Source: Linnemannia elongata (Eukaryota; Mortierellomycota; Mortierellomycetes; Mortierellales; Mortierellaceae). Taken from it: a stretch of DNA of 64,000 nucleotides. Positions 21,496 through 33,298 of the stretch are shown piece by piece. Location of the stretch: NCBI GenBank assembly GCA_036320915.1, contig JAXBDG010000011.1, positions 2,130,501 through 2,194,500 on the forward strand, read 5' to 3'. The translations under genes and the position numbers were made by a program. The notes under the pieces were generated by a model. That model had not been told where the DNA came from, searched no databases, and worked only from the letters and a program-made list of their open reading frames with translations. Position 1 is the stretch's first letter; every line of letters starts with the position of its first letter.

Positions 21496-22083
21496 AAAAG
21501 TGACCTCTAATTGGATCCTGCAAAGAGGGTGTCACCCTTACTTAACTCGTCATCATTGTCCGTTTTAAGAGAGACATACGCGGACCATACATTTCCATAC
21601 ACGCCGTGTTGTATGCCCATTCCATGGACGCTAGTCCGTATGTATATCTTTCTTCTTTTTTCGTTGTCTTTGTTTTTTTTTGCTCTTCCTTTTCCTTCTT
21701 TTTCTTCTTCACCCTTCACTTCCTCTCAGTATCTCCCTATATCTACTCATCGATCTTCCCTCTCTCACACAAATTCTATCTCTTTCTCCTTCTCTTCAGA
21801 TCGCTCCCATCCTCCCCTTTCCCACATTCACGACGTTCATCCATGGAGTGTCATCTACATCTTCCCCGGACATCCTCATAGGATAACCGTTGTTGATCTA
21901 ACCCTCTTCCCTGCCATTAATCTCTATAAGACAAACCCAAGCCAGAGTGATCAGCACACTTCTTCTCATAGTTCTTTTTTTCCACTTTTTTTAATATAAC
22001 CAAAGTCATCCCTTCCCTCCTTCATTCTTTGCGTCCACCCTGTTTTGGTTTGCAACCCTATCAACACCCAACCATCCTTCACC

Positions 22084-22110
22084 TTTTTTTTTTTTTTTTT
22101 TTTTTTTTTT
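22084..22110. repeat. poly(T) run, 27 bases
   Basis: Uninterrupted T tract in the pyrimidine-rich intergenic region, followed by a CTTTCTTT mix and a second T run. Confidence 0.85.
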
Positions 22111-23477
22111 CTTTCTTTTTCTTTCTTTCTTTTTTTTTTTTATTGTCTCTCCAATACACCTCTCCAAACACCAACACAACAATACAACAACTGAATAACG
22201 TACAGCTAAAAACGGCGAACAACATTATCTTAGCAGGAGCAGCGTCTACTCCTTTCCCCCTCACACCAAAGCAACCTTTCCCCGCAAAGGTCATTGTTTC
22301 TCAACCACTAGCTCAATCCGACGACAACTCCTCGGCAAACGAGCAAGGAGGGGTTCGTTTTTGTCTTGGTCCTTGCCTCTGCTGTCCCCCACCTCGTTCG
22401 CACGACGAACGCTTCGTTCCCTGACGCGTTTCTCTTGCCCACAACTCCCCTCCGCCTTCTTGACAACGTTTGTCAAACAAAGTCTATTTCTGCTCTCCGC
22501 TCAGCATTTTTTCGGCTTTGGATTATTTTTTTTTTTTTTTTTTTTGGTTTTTTCTTTTTTCTTTTTTCTTGCGTGGTTCGAAGAGACACACAATCGTCTA
22601 CATATCCGGCCGGCCGACTTTATTTTCTTTGGCCTTGCCTGCTTCCCCGATGTGTTATCTGCAAGAACAAGTCAGGAGAAATGGTACCCCTTTTCAATAA
22701 GTATGTATTTACGATTTCCTGGGTTAGATAAGATACACCTGCTCATTTTGTACATTTTCGCGCTGCTATTTGATATGCACGGAACACGACCGCGCGTCTC
22801 AGCCAGTTGCTTGTCATAAGGCTAAGTTCGACTCACCCAATCGTTTTTCTTCTTCTCTCTGATACGCCTCCCACCCCGTGTCCTCTTTCTCTTTTCCCCT
22901 CCTCTTCCTTACTCGCCAACCTCCCACATTAATATCCCTCACTACAGACACACCTCTGCTTGACGGTAGACCGGTCTCATAAGGTTAACTAACTGCCGTC
23001 TGTGCCGTGCTCGAAAGCGTCCTGTCTGCCCGATCGGGACGATGTCCCTCTCACCTCCTCCCATATCGTGGTCCTTCTTTTTTTCTTTTTTTCAATTTTT
23101 TTTTTCTGGTCCGTCTGGCTACCTTGCCCTGCCTGTTTGTCCGCTCTTTTCGGCTCTCTGGCCCGGCGCCGCGCCTGATGTTGTGGCCTTCTCCCTCCGT
23201 TATCGTCGCCCCGACCGAACGAAAGATCATGAGAAACATCATAGTATTCTCAGTTATCCTCGGCCCCTTACTGGTCGGTTCTCATGTTCTTTTTTTGTTC
23301 GTTCTGGTTTATTTTTCCTGATCTCAGTGACGGAGCCATAGCCAGAAGAAAGAGGGAGGAATTGGGAAAGCAACAACTCGAGTCCTCCTTGTTGGTTTTT
23401 TTGTAGGTTCATTTTTTGTTCTACTTTAATCCCATCCCACCTCACAAGCCCAGTCTTGTTTTCATTTCTTCTTTCCT

Positions 23478-23479
<2 letters not shown>

Positions 23480-23518
<39 letters not shown>
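23480..23518. repeat. poly(T) run, 39 bases
   Basis: Uninterrupted T tract, one of the two longest in the window. Confidence 0.85.
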
Positions 23519-24403
23519 CCTATGTTTGTACTTTGTACATGCCCCATGATCACCACAAAAAATAATTCGCCTACCTACTTGTGTAGTATTGCCATCGAGG
23601 GTACCCCACTTGTTCTTTTGAACTACCCTTTTTTAATACCGATTGTCTCCTTCTCCTTCTTTTTTGCTGGTCGTCTACATAAACATTTATATAGTCCTTA
23701 ACTCGACCTTTTTTTTTTGTGTACTTTGAATGATAAATCAGTTCACAATCATATCAGCATTGTGCTCGTTGCGATGTCTTTTTTTTCTAAAGAACATTGA
23801 AGAAAGCAGATGTTGTCATCTTTGTTTTATCTTTTCGTTTTTTCCATTACCTTGGTTCACTTTTCAGCTTTACTTTTTTGTTTTAGACATAGTCTATCAC
23901 GCCTAGAACTAGAAAACATTTTTTTAATGTCCTATTGGACTTAAGTCTGCAATCATATTTTTGCATCCTTGTTGGTGTTTTTTATTTTTTTCCCCTCCCT
24001 TTATGCATCGCTCCGTTTCTATTAAGGGACTTTCATCGTCTAGGGTTTACAGGTTTTCTTTGTATTATTTTTCATAGAACCCACCTTGTTTTTCCTACTC
24101 CTTTTTCCCCCTCGGCGCCGTCACACGTACATTGTTCGTGCGGCCTCGATTTTGTTTTATCCCTACTGGTATTCGAGTTGGGGATTTTTTTTTCATTTCC
24201 AGTTCTCCTTTGAAAATCGGGGATGCAGATCTGGGAAAGCATCAATTGTCCCACTTCTAATAAAATTTATATATTTTTTTTTTATAAAAAGCAAAAGTGC
24301 ATGGAGTGAGCGTGTGCTCGACGGGTATGGTATGCATTGGTTGCCAGTTGAAAGTGGATGAGAGAACGACGCGTGATGAGGGTCTTGTTCCTAAAAAATC
24401 AAG

Positions 24404-24445
24404 CATCAAACATCAAACATTAAGAAAGTGCGGAGCAAACTAATT
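24404..24445 (+). repeat. left copy of imperfect direct repeat
   Basis: Begins CATCAAACATCAAACA and ends GAGCAAACTAATT. The same order of blocks recurs at 27921-27968, which differs by a short A-rich insertion and one G/A change. The two copies bracket 3.5 kb of decayed frames. Confidence 0.7.
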
Positions 24446-25726
24446 GAGTTTACCTTGTTATCATCCTTGCTCCATCATTGCATTCTCTACATACATACAT
24501 GCTAAATACATACATACATACATATATACACATATACATACTCATAAACCTACAACATACCCCTCCACCCTCAACCAACGACCTCGCCTTGTCCCGCAAG
24601 GACATCCTTGCCTCAGGCAGAATCCAGCCCGAGATTCTTGATGCCCACAAGGCCTCCTACACCAAGATCCAGCTCCGCACGAGCTACTGCACGCCCACTG
24701 TATCCGCAAGGCTGCAGAATTCATTTCTTACTAGCTTTCTTACTGCCCCACCTCTCGCCTCCACGTTATTGCTTGCTTTGAAGCCGGTGTTGCCTCAGCC
24801 CTTACCATCAGCCAATACAAGTGTCTACACATCTCAATCGGAACATATAAATTCAACAAACCCAAGAAACCACACCCCCAAAAAAACCCGCATAGGATAC
24901 TGCCTTCAACATACTTAGACCCTGTTCTCTATCCCCTGCCAATACTCTACCCTCAACCTGCAGATCCCTATCTTGGCAATGGACTCGACTTCTTCATCTT
25001 ATACTGTTAGCGAGCTCCGCCTCTTGCTGATCATCTTCCTTTTGCGCCAGCACTTCAGCCGCTCTCGCCAGCCTCATAACAGTGTCTCGAATAAGGACCA
25101 TACCAACTGCCATGAGATCCGCAGCAAGAACCTGACACTGCTCGGAGTCGAATCCAACCAGGTTTGTGGCCATCAAACTGGCATCCTCGCCCACACCCCA
25201 CAACTCCTCATGATGACTTACGGTCGCACCATCAACGTCAAGGACTTTATAACCATCGCTCAATAGGCTGACTTAATGGTCATCCTCGATGAGCAGAACC
25301 TCCTCTCTAACCCTTCATGTCTACAACAAGTTGGTGATGCAAATATATCACACCCCCACAATTTTGGACCCATGTTCTTTCTAGAGGTTCCAACTACTAC
25401 TTAGGACAAAGAGATGAATGAAGGGTCCCGCGCTCGACGCAAAGATGGTTACAAGACGGAGGGATATCTAAAGAAGATGGATGCAGATGATTATTGGAAA
25501 TAAGCGAGCTCTGCAAGGACGACGATCACCTCGAGTGGCCGTGATGCTGATATGATGATAGCAGTACTGTGCATAGTGATGAACAAAGTGGTTTCATCAC
25601 TCCTTATCACTGCGACTTCTTCTTGTCTTCCTTTTTCCTTTTCCTCTCACACAAACGCGCTTACTCTCTGTCCCAATCATTCTTTATCTCGTTCTTGCTT
25701 ACCCTCCTCCGGCTTTGTTGCACCTA

Positions 25727-25730
<4 letters not shown>

Positions 25731-25777
<47 letters not shown>

Positions 25778-25778
25778 A
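25731..25778. repeat. CT dinucleotide microsatellite
   Basis: Near-perfect CT repeat with one TA interruption, lying in what may be an intron of the decayed block. Confidence 0.85.
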
Positions 25779-26175
25779 ACTACTTACTAATTGCTCCGTC
25801 CTTAGGCAATAGTTATCTTCTCTCGGATGGGAGAATAAACATGTTCGGTATTTTGAATAATGTCTTTTTTCATTTTATATCATCTTATTCTTTTTCGTAA
25901 TGAAGTCTTCTGGTGGAAGCGCGTTGCCATCGCCAAAGCGGGCTTTATTGGCGTGAAGGCCGCTGCCGACTCTTACAGATGGGCTTCAACAGTCAACAAC
26001 ATTTATTAACAGAACTTTTAGGATGAAGAAAAAGGAGCCGAATCCAGCTGGTGGTCGCCTGGGTCTAGATAAAGGAAGACATATGTTAAAGTACGCATTT
26101 CCCATCGTGGATGGAAGAGTTTGTGTAAGCACCTGCCTCATACCCCCTTTGGCTCTTTATGTTGCTGAATTGAAT

Positions 26176-26178
<3 letters not shown>

Positions 26179-26221
<43 letters not shown>
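26179..26221. repeat. poly(T) run, 43 bases
   Basis: Longest mononucleotide tract in the window, inside the decayed block. Confidence 0.85.
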
Positions 26222-26223
<2 letters not shown>

Positions 26224-27920
26224 CATCAACTGTCAGTGTTTCAAACACCAAGAATCGTGACTCCACTATGTTGATGCCCTTGGGATATGAACTCATGATA
26301 TCCAGAGAGTTCAGGATAATCTTAGCGGTGGGTTTGACAATAAATCAACAAGTCTGTGGCACTTGAGAACCCTGACGAGGCTGCCATTATATAAGGTTGA
26401 TCGGTACATTCAGTATAAATATGAGAGAGGTCCAGTTCTCCATTTATAATGCTAACACGTTCGTGTTTTTTTAACAGTGTGGCAAGCCAGAATCCTTCGG
26501 TGGCAACAGACATATCGACGAATCATAAGCAAGTGTTTGAGAGGGCTGTTAGCCTTCTCTACAAGTCAGGCGATGTTATGCACAACAAAGACGTCTCGTA
26601 AGTCTTTTTGATTACTTGTTTAATATTCCTTTTTTTTTTATTTATAAAAAGCGGTGTATGAGCTCTTGTCGCTAATACATAAATATATAGTGTTCTTGTA
26701 TTCGGCATCATCAATACGGGTAACGAATAAGGACTTGGACTCCGCTTTGTCAGAGCGAGTAGCCTGGAAAGTCTGCAGGGCTGCACAATATACATATTCC
26801 AGGCGATCACCCAGCTTATGACCGACCTTGTAAACGCTTTTTACGCCGATGGAGATGTAGTATTTGCCATGTCGATGCCAAGCTCGCGGAAAACACGGTC
26901 CAATGAAGGCGTACCAAGGACAATCAAGCTGATGAACCAATTCTTGTTATGGTTGGAGCATAGCCACTTTGAGCGTCTCGCTTCGAAACATGTGCATATC
27001 TCCGCCTGGAGTTCGATCTTCAATATCTTGTTTGCGTTGGGCAGTCTACGTATGATCCCATAAGCTGTGATATTTATATGTTATTGGATTTTTTTTAGCA
27101 AGGTCCTTGTTGAGATCGTTTATTATTTTGTTTTGTTTTATAGTAAGGAACTAGGTTCTCAAACCTCAAAGCGCATTCGGCAGCTGACAGAACAGGAGGT
27201 TGGGATCTAGTCGAGCACCACTACCACTACTACTAAAATGGCTCGCAAGGTGTATCAAACAGTACGTGTCATGTGGACGGTATGTGGTCAGGCGAGATGG
27301 CCATTTTCGATTCCAAGCCGGTGGTCAGCGATGCGATCTTCAAGAGACTACATAATAGGTCGATTCATTTAAGTACAGCAATGCAGGATTCTCAACAATC
27401 CCCAAACAGCATGGACTGGATATTAGCCATTGGTATCCGAAAATCACTGCTTCTGCGGATTTCTACACTATCAAGAAGTATGAGGATGTGTTGCCCATGT
27501 TCGAAGGGCACGAATGTAGATGGCTTCTATGCTGGAAAAGATGGCATGATAGACATTGTGCATCTCAAGTTGTGCCTGGTGATCAAGGCAGGCTATATTA
27601 TAGATCCTATATTCGTATTGTACTCTTTCCATTTTTTTCACTTAGCTATCGACATTACTCTCTCACTTTTAGAGTGTCATGGAGAGGAACCAAGATGTTG
27701 CGAAGAGATTTGATGAAACGATCGATTTGCTGCTGCCCAAGGACGAGCAAGCTAGTTTCAACCTGGCGTTGCACGCGACCCCTTCCAAGAGGACCAAGGA
27801 TGTGTACGCACCATCGCCGTTTCCCGTGATACCACCTTCGTCGCAGATTCCCTTCATGCATCACAGAAAAACTAAATCTGCGCCTTTGATTTTTGAATCT
27901 TCATACGGCAATAGTTCAAA

Positions 27921-27968
27921 CATCAAACATCAAACAAAAAAACATAGAAAGTGCAGAGCAAACTAATT
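27921..27968 (+). repeat. right copy of imperfect direct repeat
   Basis: Pairs with 24404-24445. It begins CATCAAACATCAAACA, has an A-rich insertion, then the GAAAGTGC block and GAGCAAACTAATT. It lies 36 bases beyond the stop codon of the F-box gene at 28004. Confidence 0.7.
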
Positions 27969-28003
27969 ATTCTATTGACTGATATTCTACGCCAACTGTT
28001 CTA

Positions 28004-30178
28004 CTAAACGGGGGAACTGGTGCACTCGACAATAAGACGAGGTCCGGCAGCCTCCTGAAGGGACTCTACCGCATACGAATATGTGGTTCCCAAAGAAATC
28101 ACCTTCAGCTTCGACATCGTCGCCACAAATGGCACCAACGCAGCCCGACTCGGAAGGTGCGCCTCCGTGATCCCAAAGTACTTCAAACTACCCGCCAACG
28201 GCGTCGGCTTGTATACCTTCGGTTCTTCATTTCTTGCGACATCCTTCTCCGTTTCGTTGACAACCAGGTCTGGGTGGTCATGTTCAGCTGTCGCGAGTGA
28301 GAATCCTCCCAAAGTCTGCAGGATACCATTGTCGATGTTCCAGGAAGTGCCCCTCAGCTGTAGCTCCTCCAACCGCGACATTTCTGCAATGACAGAGTAA
28401 TCGCGTCCAGTCATCCACACGGGGTCCTCGCCATCCTGAACATCCTGTCCATCTTGCTTATCGTCGTTGACATCCACATTCCCACGGCGACGATGCGGGG
28501 CCGCAATGTTGGACTCAATAAGTAACTTGAGGGTGCGGAGACCAGGACAGTGTCGCAAGCAGCGCAGATCGAAAAAGAAGACGAATCGTCCACTCAGGTT
28601 GAGGTAGGACAGGTTCGGGACTGACCAGGTGATCTGCATCCGTGGGTACTCCTCCCGACGGCTGTATCCATCCTCGAACCCAGAGAGCTCCTCGATGTTG
28701 TCCCGGAAGGCGTCGAGAGCATCCTCCAGTGATGGGACCAAGTCGCGAGGCCCTCCGTACAATCGGATCTTTGTCAGCTGTGGCACTGTTTCCAGTGCCT
28801 GAGATGCCTCGTCAGACTGCACAGATGATGAGAGAAGCGTTGCCGCTACCGCTGTCGTTATTGTATTCACCACATCTTGGTCGACTATCCCTTGAGCCTG
28901 CGCCTCTGCAGGGGCAGGACTCTGAGAGACCTGACCACGACGTCTCCGTAATCGGGCCTCGCTCACGTAATCACCAATAGATCTGGTCAGATCGATCGCC
29001 CACCGGAAAGTGGTTGCCTCCTGAGTCGGCATCCAGATCTCTTCCAACTGCGAACATCGCCTCAGATACTCCAGAGGCACCTCGACAAAGTCCAGTCGTC
29101 TTTCAAGATTGATCCGAAAGGACTTAAGTCGCTGATGCGGAATCTGATACAGCGCTGGCACGCCTGCATTCCATGCCGACAAATCCACCACCTCCAAGGG
29201 CTCAACCTTGGACAACAACCGTGTCGGCGTCCATTCGCGATCTGAGCCCCTGATGACGATCTCCTGGAGGACTGGTGGCGGAAGAAGCCCATTGCCACTG
29301 CTGAAGGTATTTGTGGGATTGCCGAAATGATCGACAGGCGATTGACGAAAAAGGCGCTGGTGCTCCTGAATAAACATTAACGGGAAATCGGCCTCGGTCG
29401 TCGGATTCTGGTTCGACGCCCATGCGCTCTGTCCTCGCGCAGTCCGCCAAGATGTCGAGGTACGAATCGCCGAAATATCCACCTCCAACCGCCGCAACAT
29501 CCTCAACGATCCCAGTCCAACCCCTTCCTTCCACGAGATCCCTTGCTCGGGCTCACTAAACAAAATACATCCCAACTGATGTGCGGTCATTGACAGAGTT
29601 TGGATTCGACCTGGAGAATGGTCAAACAGGGCCAATGCCAGGGTCTTGTTGGCATGGATGAGTGCCGGGTATCCGATCAGGCGTTGTCGCTGTGATCCCT
29701 GGGAAGGGTTCAAGATTTCAAAGGCTCGGAGAATCTTGGGGATCTGTCCTTGATGGGTATAGTGGAACAGGTAGTCCGTCGTCAAGCGCGACGGGAGTTC
29801 TGGCCAATCTGCAGGGCCTTTGAACACCGCGTCACTAGCCAACGGTGTTACTGGTGGTTCTGACGTCGATAAAGACGACGACATTGGACCCACGTCGCTC
29901 TCGAGGTAAGAAGGAGGAGCAGTCGAGCAGGCGCAGAGGAGGCGTATAAGACGCGCAGTGCGCAGACTCTTGGAGTCTTCGGACCAGTTCCTGTGGTCGG
30001 CAATGAGGCGGAAGGGGCTTTTGTAGAGGATGGGAATGATCAGGTTGAAGAGCGTACGACTGCAGAGCGAGAGCTGATGCAGCGTCGAGGGATCGTCCCA
30101 GAGGTACTGGAGGATCATTTCTATGCATTCTGGTGGCAGGATTGGATTGGCCTTTGGGGATGTTGGTGCAGCATCCAT
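28004..30178 (-). CDS. F-box protein with leucine-rich C-terminal region
   Basis: Intronless, 724 residues. The N-terminal F-box (about residues 13-55) reads ILPPECIEMILQYL, then LHQLSLCSRTLFNLIIPILY, as in SCF ubiquitin-ligase substrate receptors that bind Skp1. The rest is a series of loosely repeated leucine-rich units (LRRLEVDISAI, LTKIRLYGGPRDL, LSYLNLSGRFVFFF, LEELQLRGTSWNID, LKVISLGTTYSYAV) that would form an LRR surface for substrates. A polar Ser/Asp-rich insert separates parts of it. This type of large single-exon F-box gene is commonly expanded in Mortierella-like fungi. Substrate unknown. Its 3' end abuts the direct repeat. Confidence 0.8.
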   Translation of the reverse strand: MDAAPTSPKANPILPPECIEMILQYLWDDPSTLHQLSLCSRTLFNLIIPILYKSPFRLIADHRNWSEDSKSLRTARLIRLLCACSTAPPSYLESDVGPMSSSLSTSEPPVTPLASDAVFKGPADWPELPSRLTTDYLFHYTHQGQIPKILRAFEILNPSQGSQRQRLIGYPALIHANKTLALALFDHSPGRIQTLSMTAHQLGCILFSEPEQGISWKEGVGLGSLRMLRRLEVDISAIRTSTSWRTARGQSAWASNQNPTTEADFPLMFIQEHQRLFRQSPVDHFGNPTNTFSSGNGLLPPPVLQEIVIRGSDREWTPTRLLSKVEPLEVVDLSAWNAGVPALYQIPHQRLKSFRINLERRLDFVEVPLEYLRRCSQLEEIWMPTQEATTFRWAIDLTRSIGDYVSEARLRRRRGQVSQSPAPAEAQAQGIVDQDVVNTITTAVAATLLSSSVQSDEASQALETVPQLTKIRLYGGPRDLVPSLEDALDAFRDNIEELSGFEDGYSRREEYPRMQITWSVPNLSYLNLSGRFVFFFDLRCLRHCPGLRTLKLLIESNIAAPHRRRGNVDVNDDKQDGQDVQDGEDPVWMTGRDYSVIAEMSRLEELQLRGTSWNIDNGILQTLGGFSLATAEHDHPDLVVNETEKDVARNEEPKVYKPTPLAGSLKYFGITEAHLPSRAALVPFVATMSKLKVISLGTTYSYAVESLQEAAGPRLIVECTSSPV

Positions 30179-31001
30179 TCTAAGGGAGGGTGGGGAAGGT
30201 GAGAAGGTGGTTGTGGTCGGGGTAGTGGAGCAGGCGTTTAGAAAAGGTTAGAGAAAAGGGAAGTAGTGTGGGGGTCAGAAGGAGAAAAAGGGGAAGAAGA
30301 AGACGAAGGATGAAAAGCAAAACGAAGTATAAAAAGGAAGTGAGGGCTGACAATACACGCGTGTGTCGCTTGCGTCCTCTTCTCGAACAAAGCCCATTGG
30401 TGACGCTTTGGGACGTGTTAATTATTAGGGTTGGTGGCGTCTTTTGGTCAGACTGGGCCTGTACCTGAGACTAATAAACACTAATAAAGACTAACAAGGC
30501 CTTTATGTCAGTCGTAAAGAGGAAGTAAAAAGACCATCAGACACCACACAGACAAGTCGCCGAAGTGCGCTTTTTCTTTTTTGTTTGTAAGAAATTCTGC
30601 ATCGGTGGTGCGTGCAGCAAACTAATACTCCTCACTTGTAGAAGTCACCACCATTCAAAAAATATAAAAACAAATACTTTCTAAAAAAAGTACAAAGGTT
30701 ACATCTACACTGGATAAAACAGTTAACAGAGAAAAACAGGAAGGACCAAGCAAAATAATTACAGAAAAATAAGAAAATAAAATACAGGTTAGGTAGGGAC
30801 GTTGTTGTCGACAGGAGGGTGCTCGACTAAAGGTGGAGGCTCATGCTCCTCGCTCTGGTTCGCCGAAGTGCACTTTCAATCAACTCCATCTCTGCATAGT
30901 CACAGGTGTTGAACAGGCATTACTTTTTTTTTATTGTAGATATTTTTATTCGTTATTCATGCTCTGCTGTGACGGACACATGGAGAAGGAACTAAAAGCA
31001 A
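30179..31001. other. intergenic region, no gene seen
   Basis: Upstream region of the F-box gene (purine-rich near 30260-30340 on the plus strand) and the 3' flank of the next minus-strand gene. AT-rich around 30650-30790. No RNA gene or repeat found. Confidence 0.4.
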
Positions 31002-33298
31002 CTATGCCGCCATCAAAGACGAGGGGCTAACCCTCCTGGATGTTCGCAATCGAGCCGCCAAGTCTGCCTTCGACGACGATGCAAGCTCATCCTCCAGCAG
31101 CTTCTGCGCTTCCTGATCTGTCTTTCCGTCCTCGAACACCAGTCGCTTGAATTCCCGAACAATCGCCTCCCGATCAGGGTACTCTTTTTCGTCGTCGCTG
31201 TGTTGCCAGAACAAACCATAGTCAGAGTTCAGCTGTTGGATCGAAGGCCCTCCATCAATCCCAACCGTCCACTCTGTCAACATGCCTGCAATTGTGGTGA
31301 CCCTTGGGTGGAGCCGGTGTTTGATTGCTCTGTCGTATAAACCATAATCAATCTTGGGTGACGCAAGGTTCATTATCCTGAGAAGTTGAATATCCTTTGC
31401 TCGGATCTGACTCTCTCCAGCCAGAGGTTGTGATGAACGCGGTGTAGGTGGCGGTATGTTAGGCGGTGAGGCAGGTGCAGGTATCGATGAGGCAGTTGGC
31501 AAACTCGATGTCGATGTCGCCACCAATTCCGAGTTCGTCACTGGAGTTCTCTTAGCAGCAGCGCCGCGTTCTTCGTCCTTGCCCGTTGGATCCTTGCCGT
31601 TGATTTCAGAGCCGTCAGGTGTAGTATGGTCGCCAGAAATGTTGGCTGCGTCAACTCTGTTGTTGCTAGTGTTGTTTTCTCTGTCCTTGTCATCGTTTTT
31701 GGCCGCGCCACGTTTTTCCTGTTCACCTATTTCCTTCTTCCCCCTCCCCTTGCCCTCTTTCTCGACATTTTCCTGGTTCTCTGCCGTACGCTCAGCGCGA
31801 ATAACCATCGTATGAATAGCAATGGTATTAAGAAGTTGCTTGTTTGTGGAGGCGAAGGTGGCTTTTGGCGGTAATTTCAAGTGAGGTTGCCGAGGTTTTG
31901 GTCTTGGTCTTGCTTGCCGTGGCTGTGAATTCGGTGTTGGTGGTGTTGGTGGTTGCAATGGTTGCTGTGTTTGTTGTGATCGAGTGGACTTCTGCTTTGC
32001 ATCTCTAATCGCCTCAAGCTCGGCCTCCAAGGACTGTTCATACCAGAGACGGATGACCGGGCGGATGTACGCCTCCAGGGCTGAAACGGCGATGAATTCT
32101 GGGTGGCCTGGCAGTCTCCAGCTCTTCCTCATCATCTCCCTGTCTTTGGGCATGGCTTCGAAGTCGATGTAATCCTTGAGCTTTAGCGCCGTCACTCGGT
32201 CGTTATCCCCGTATGCCATTCTCTTACACCAGTCCTATATAAAAACATAGTGCCATTAAAATGTGATCATCCTTCATACGATTAATTTACTATAACGCAA
32301 AGCATCATGTAACGATTACTTACCCTCCAGAGATCCATGCCATGGTCCTCCATGGCCTTGTACACATCCAATTCATGTGGAGATCCTCCTGCTGGTAGGA
32401 ACTGATAAGAACGGAGTGGTCCACGTTCACCATCCGTCTCCTCCTTTGGCTTTCTCAGTGTCGTCATCGTCATGTGTAGAGCTTTCTTTGGGGCTTCAGA
32501 GATGCGCGAAGGCGCCCTCGACAAGGGTCTCTTGCGCGATGGTGCTTGTGTGGCAGGGTTTGACCGTGCTGAGGTGTTGGCCGTCCCCTGGAGCTGGGTT
32601 GAGGGGAGGCACGCAGGTCTCTCCGGCAGAGTCGATAAAAGATGCTCCGGATAAGGAGGCATATCAGACACACCACGATGGGTAGTGGTGATAGCGGTGT
32701 TGTTGCTGTTGCCGCCATGATTTTGTCCGTATTCGTGCCGCCTACCCCTGACCATCGACCGGGTAGGCCCAGGGCGAGTTTGAAAGTCATCAGTATCGTT
32801 TCCCTCGTCATCCTGCGTCGCCTCGGTGGGCTCGTTACATGCCAAGGCTCTGTGAGTCTTGCCTCGAATTCCCATTGTGGCACCTGACCCGCCTAGATCG
32901 TCTCTTTCCTGTGGCACATCCTTGTCCCTCTCACTGTCGCCAACATACACCTGGCTCCTGACCGGTTTGGAAAGGCGTCGTTTCTTGAGGACGCGGTCGC
33001 GTGCATTTGCATCCTTTTTGTGCCGGTTGCCATCCTTGTCATTATAACTGGAGAGCTGTTGAGGTGGTCGCTGTAACTGTGGTTGCTGAGAATGAGTAGA
33101 ATCTTGGTCCTCCTGCTGTTGAATATTTTGTTGTCGGTTCATCGTAGGTGTCCGCAGGCAGAGTCGTGTAAGTCTCGTGTTTTTGGCTTGACCGGATGAT
33201 GTAAGGCTCTTTGTCAATGATGACCGAGTTCCCGCAGTTGTTGTCGTAGGATAGGCAGTCTTTTTCGAACTCACAGGTGTAGGTTGCGTCCTTGCCAT
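31002..33298 (-). CDS. GCR1_C/Ndc10-like DNA-binding protein, Crypton-related
   Basis: Two exons (33298-32324, 32234-31002), 735 residues. Residues 1-300 are disordered and basic/polar. Across the splice junction lies a SAM-like helical domain, DLWRDWCKRMAYGDND then LEAYIRPVIRLWYEQ, as in the N-terminal part of Ndc10/Crypton recombinase-type proteins. A charged Thr/Pro/Gln linker follows. Near residues 632-690, TIAGMLTEWTVGIDGGPSIQ and EYPDREAIVREFKRLV match the GCR1_C domain of glycolytic-gene activators. No tyrosine-recombinase catalytic domain is seen between them. Probably a sequence-specific DNA-binding protein, possibly derived from a Crypton element. The domain calls are from memory of family consensus and need a profile search. 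Confidence 0.6.

Larger units (their letters stand above)
20148..24403. other. long T-rich intergenic region
   Basis: More than 4 kb without a gene I can support. From 21600 to 24300 the plus strand is strongly pyrimidine-rich with repeated T runs of 8 to 39 bases, broken by short GC-richer patches (near 22240-22470). The long open frames there are products of TTT/TCT/CTT composition (poly Phe/Ser/Leu). A minus-strand frame at 20259-20771 has one hydrophobic stretch but no family match. It may hold 5' leader sequence of a transcript entering the block at 24.4 kb. Confidence 0.4.
24446..27920 (+). pseudogene. block of decayed coding sequence, family not recognised
   Basis: Many short plus-strand stretches read like protein but are broken by stops and frame changes. 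Examples: DLALSRKDILASGRIQPEIL (near 24575), RKDGYKTEGYLKKMDADDYW (25438), RVAIAKAGFIGVKAAAD (25925), KQVFERAVSLLYKSGDVM (26530), DGMWSGEMAIFDSKPVVSD (27275), ASADFYTIKKYEDVLPMF (27445) and ERNQDVAKRFDETIDLLLP (27682). Some have plausible GT/AG borders, so a real multi-exon gene cannot be excluded, but I cannot assemble one. An opposite-strand frame at 25263-24994 is also protein-like. No function is proposed. Confidence 0.35.

Noticed and set aside
21511..23701. Several open frames of 60-160 codons in the T-rich region
   Set aside because: They consist mainly of Phe, Ser, Leu and Pro from TTT/TCT/CTT runs; low-complexity composition, not coding.
24481..24545. ACATACAT repeats considered as a regulatory array or CRISPR-like structure
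   Set aside because: Simple tetranucleotide microsatellite; no spaced repeats, and the genome is eukaryotic.
26638..26940. Minus-strand frame with GDRLEYVYC, briefly considered as a family B DNA polymerase relic
   Set aside because: Only one short resemblance; none of the DTDS, SLYPS or exonuclease motifs occur nearby on that strand.
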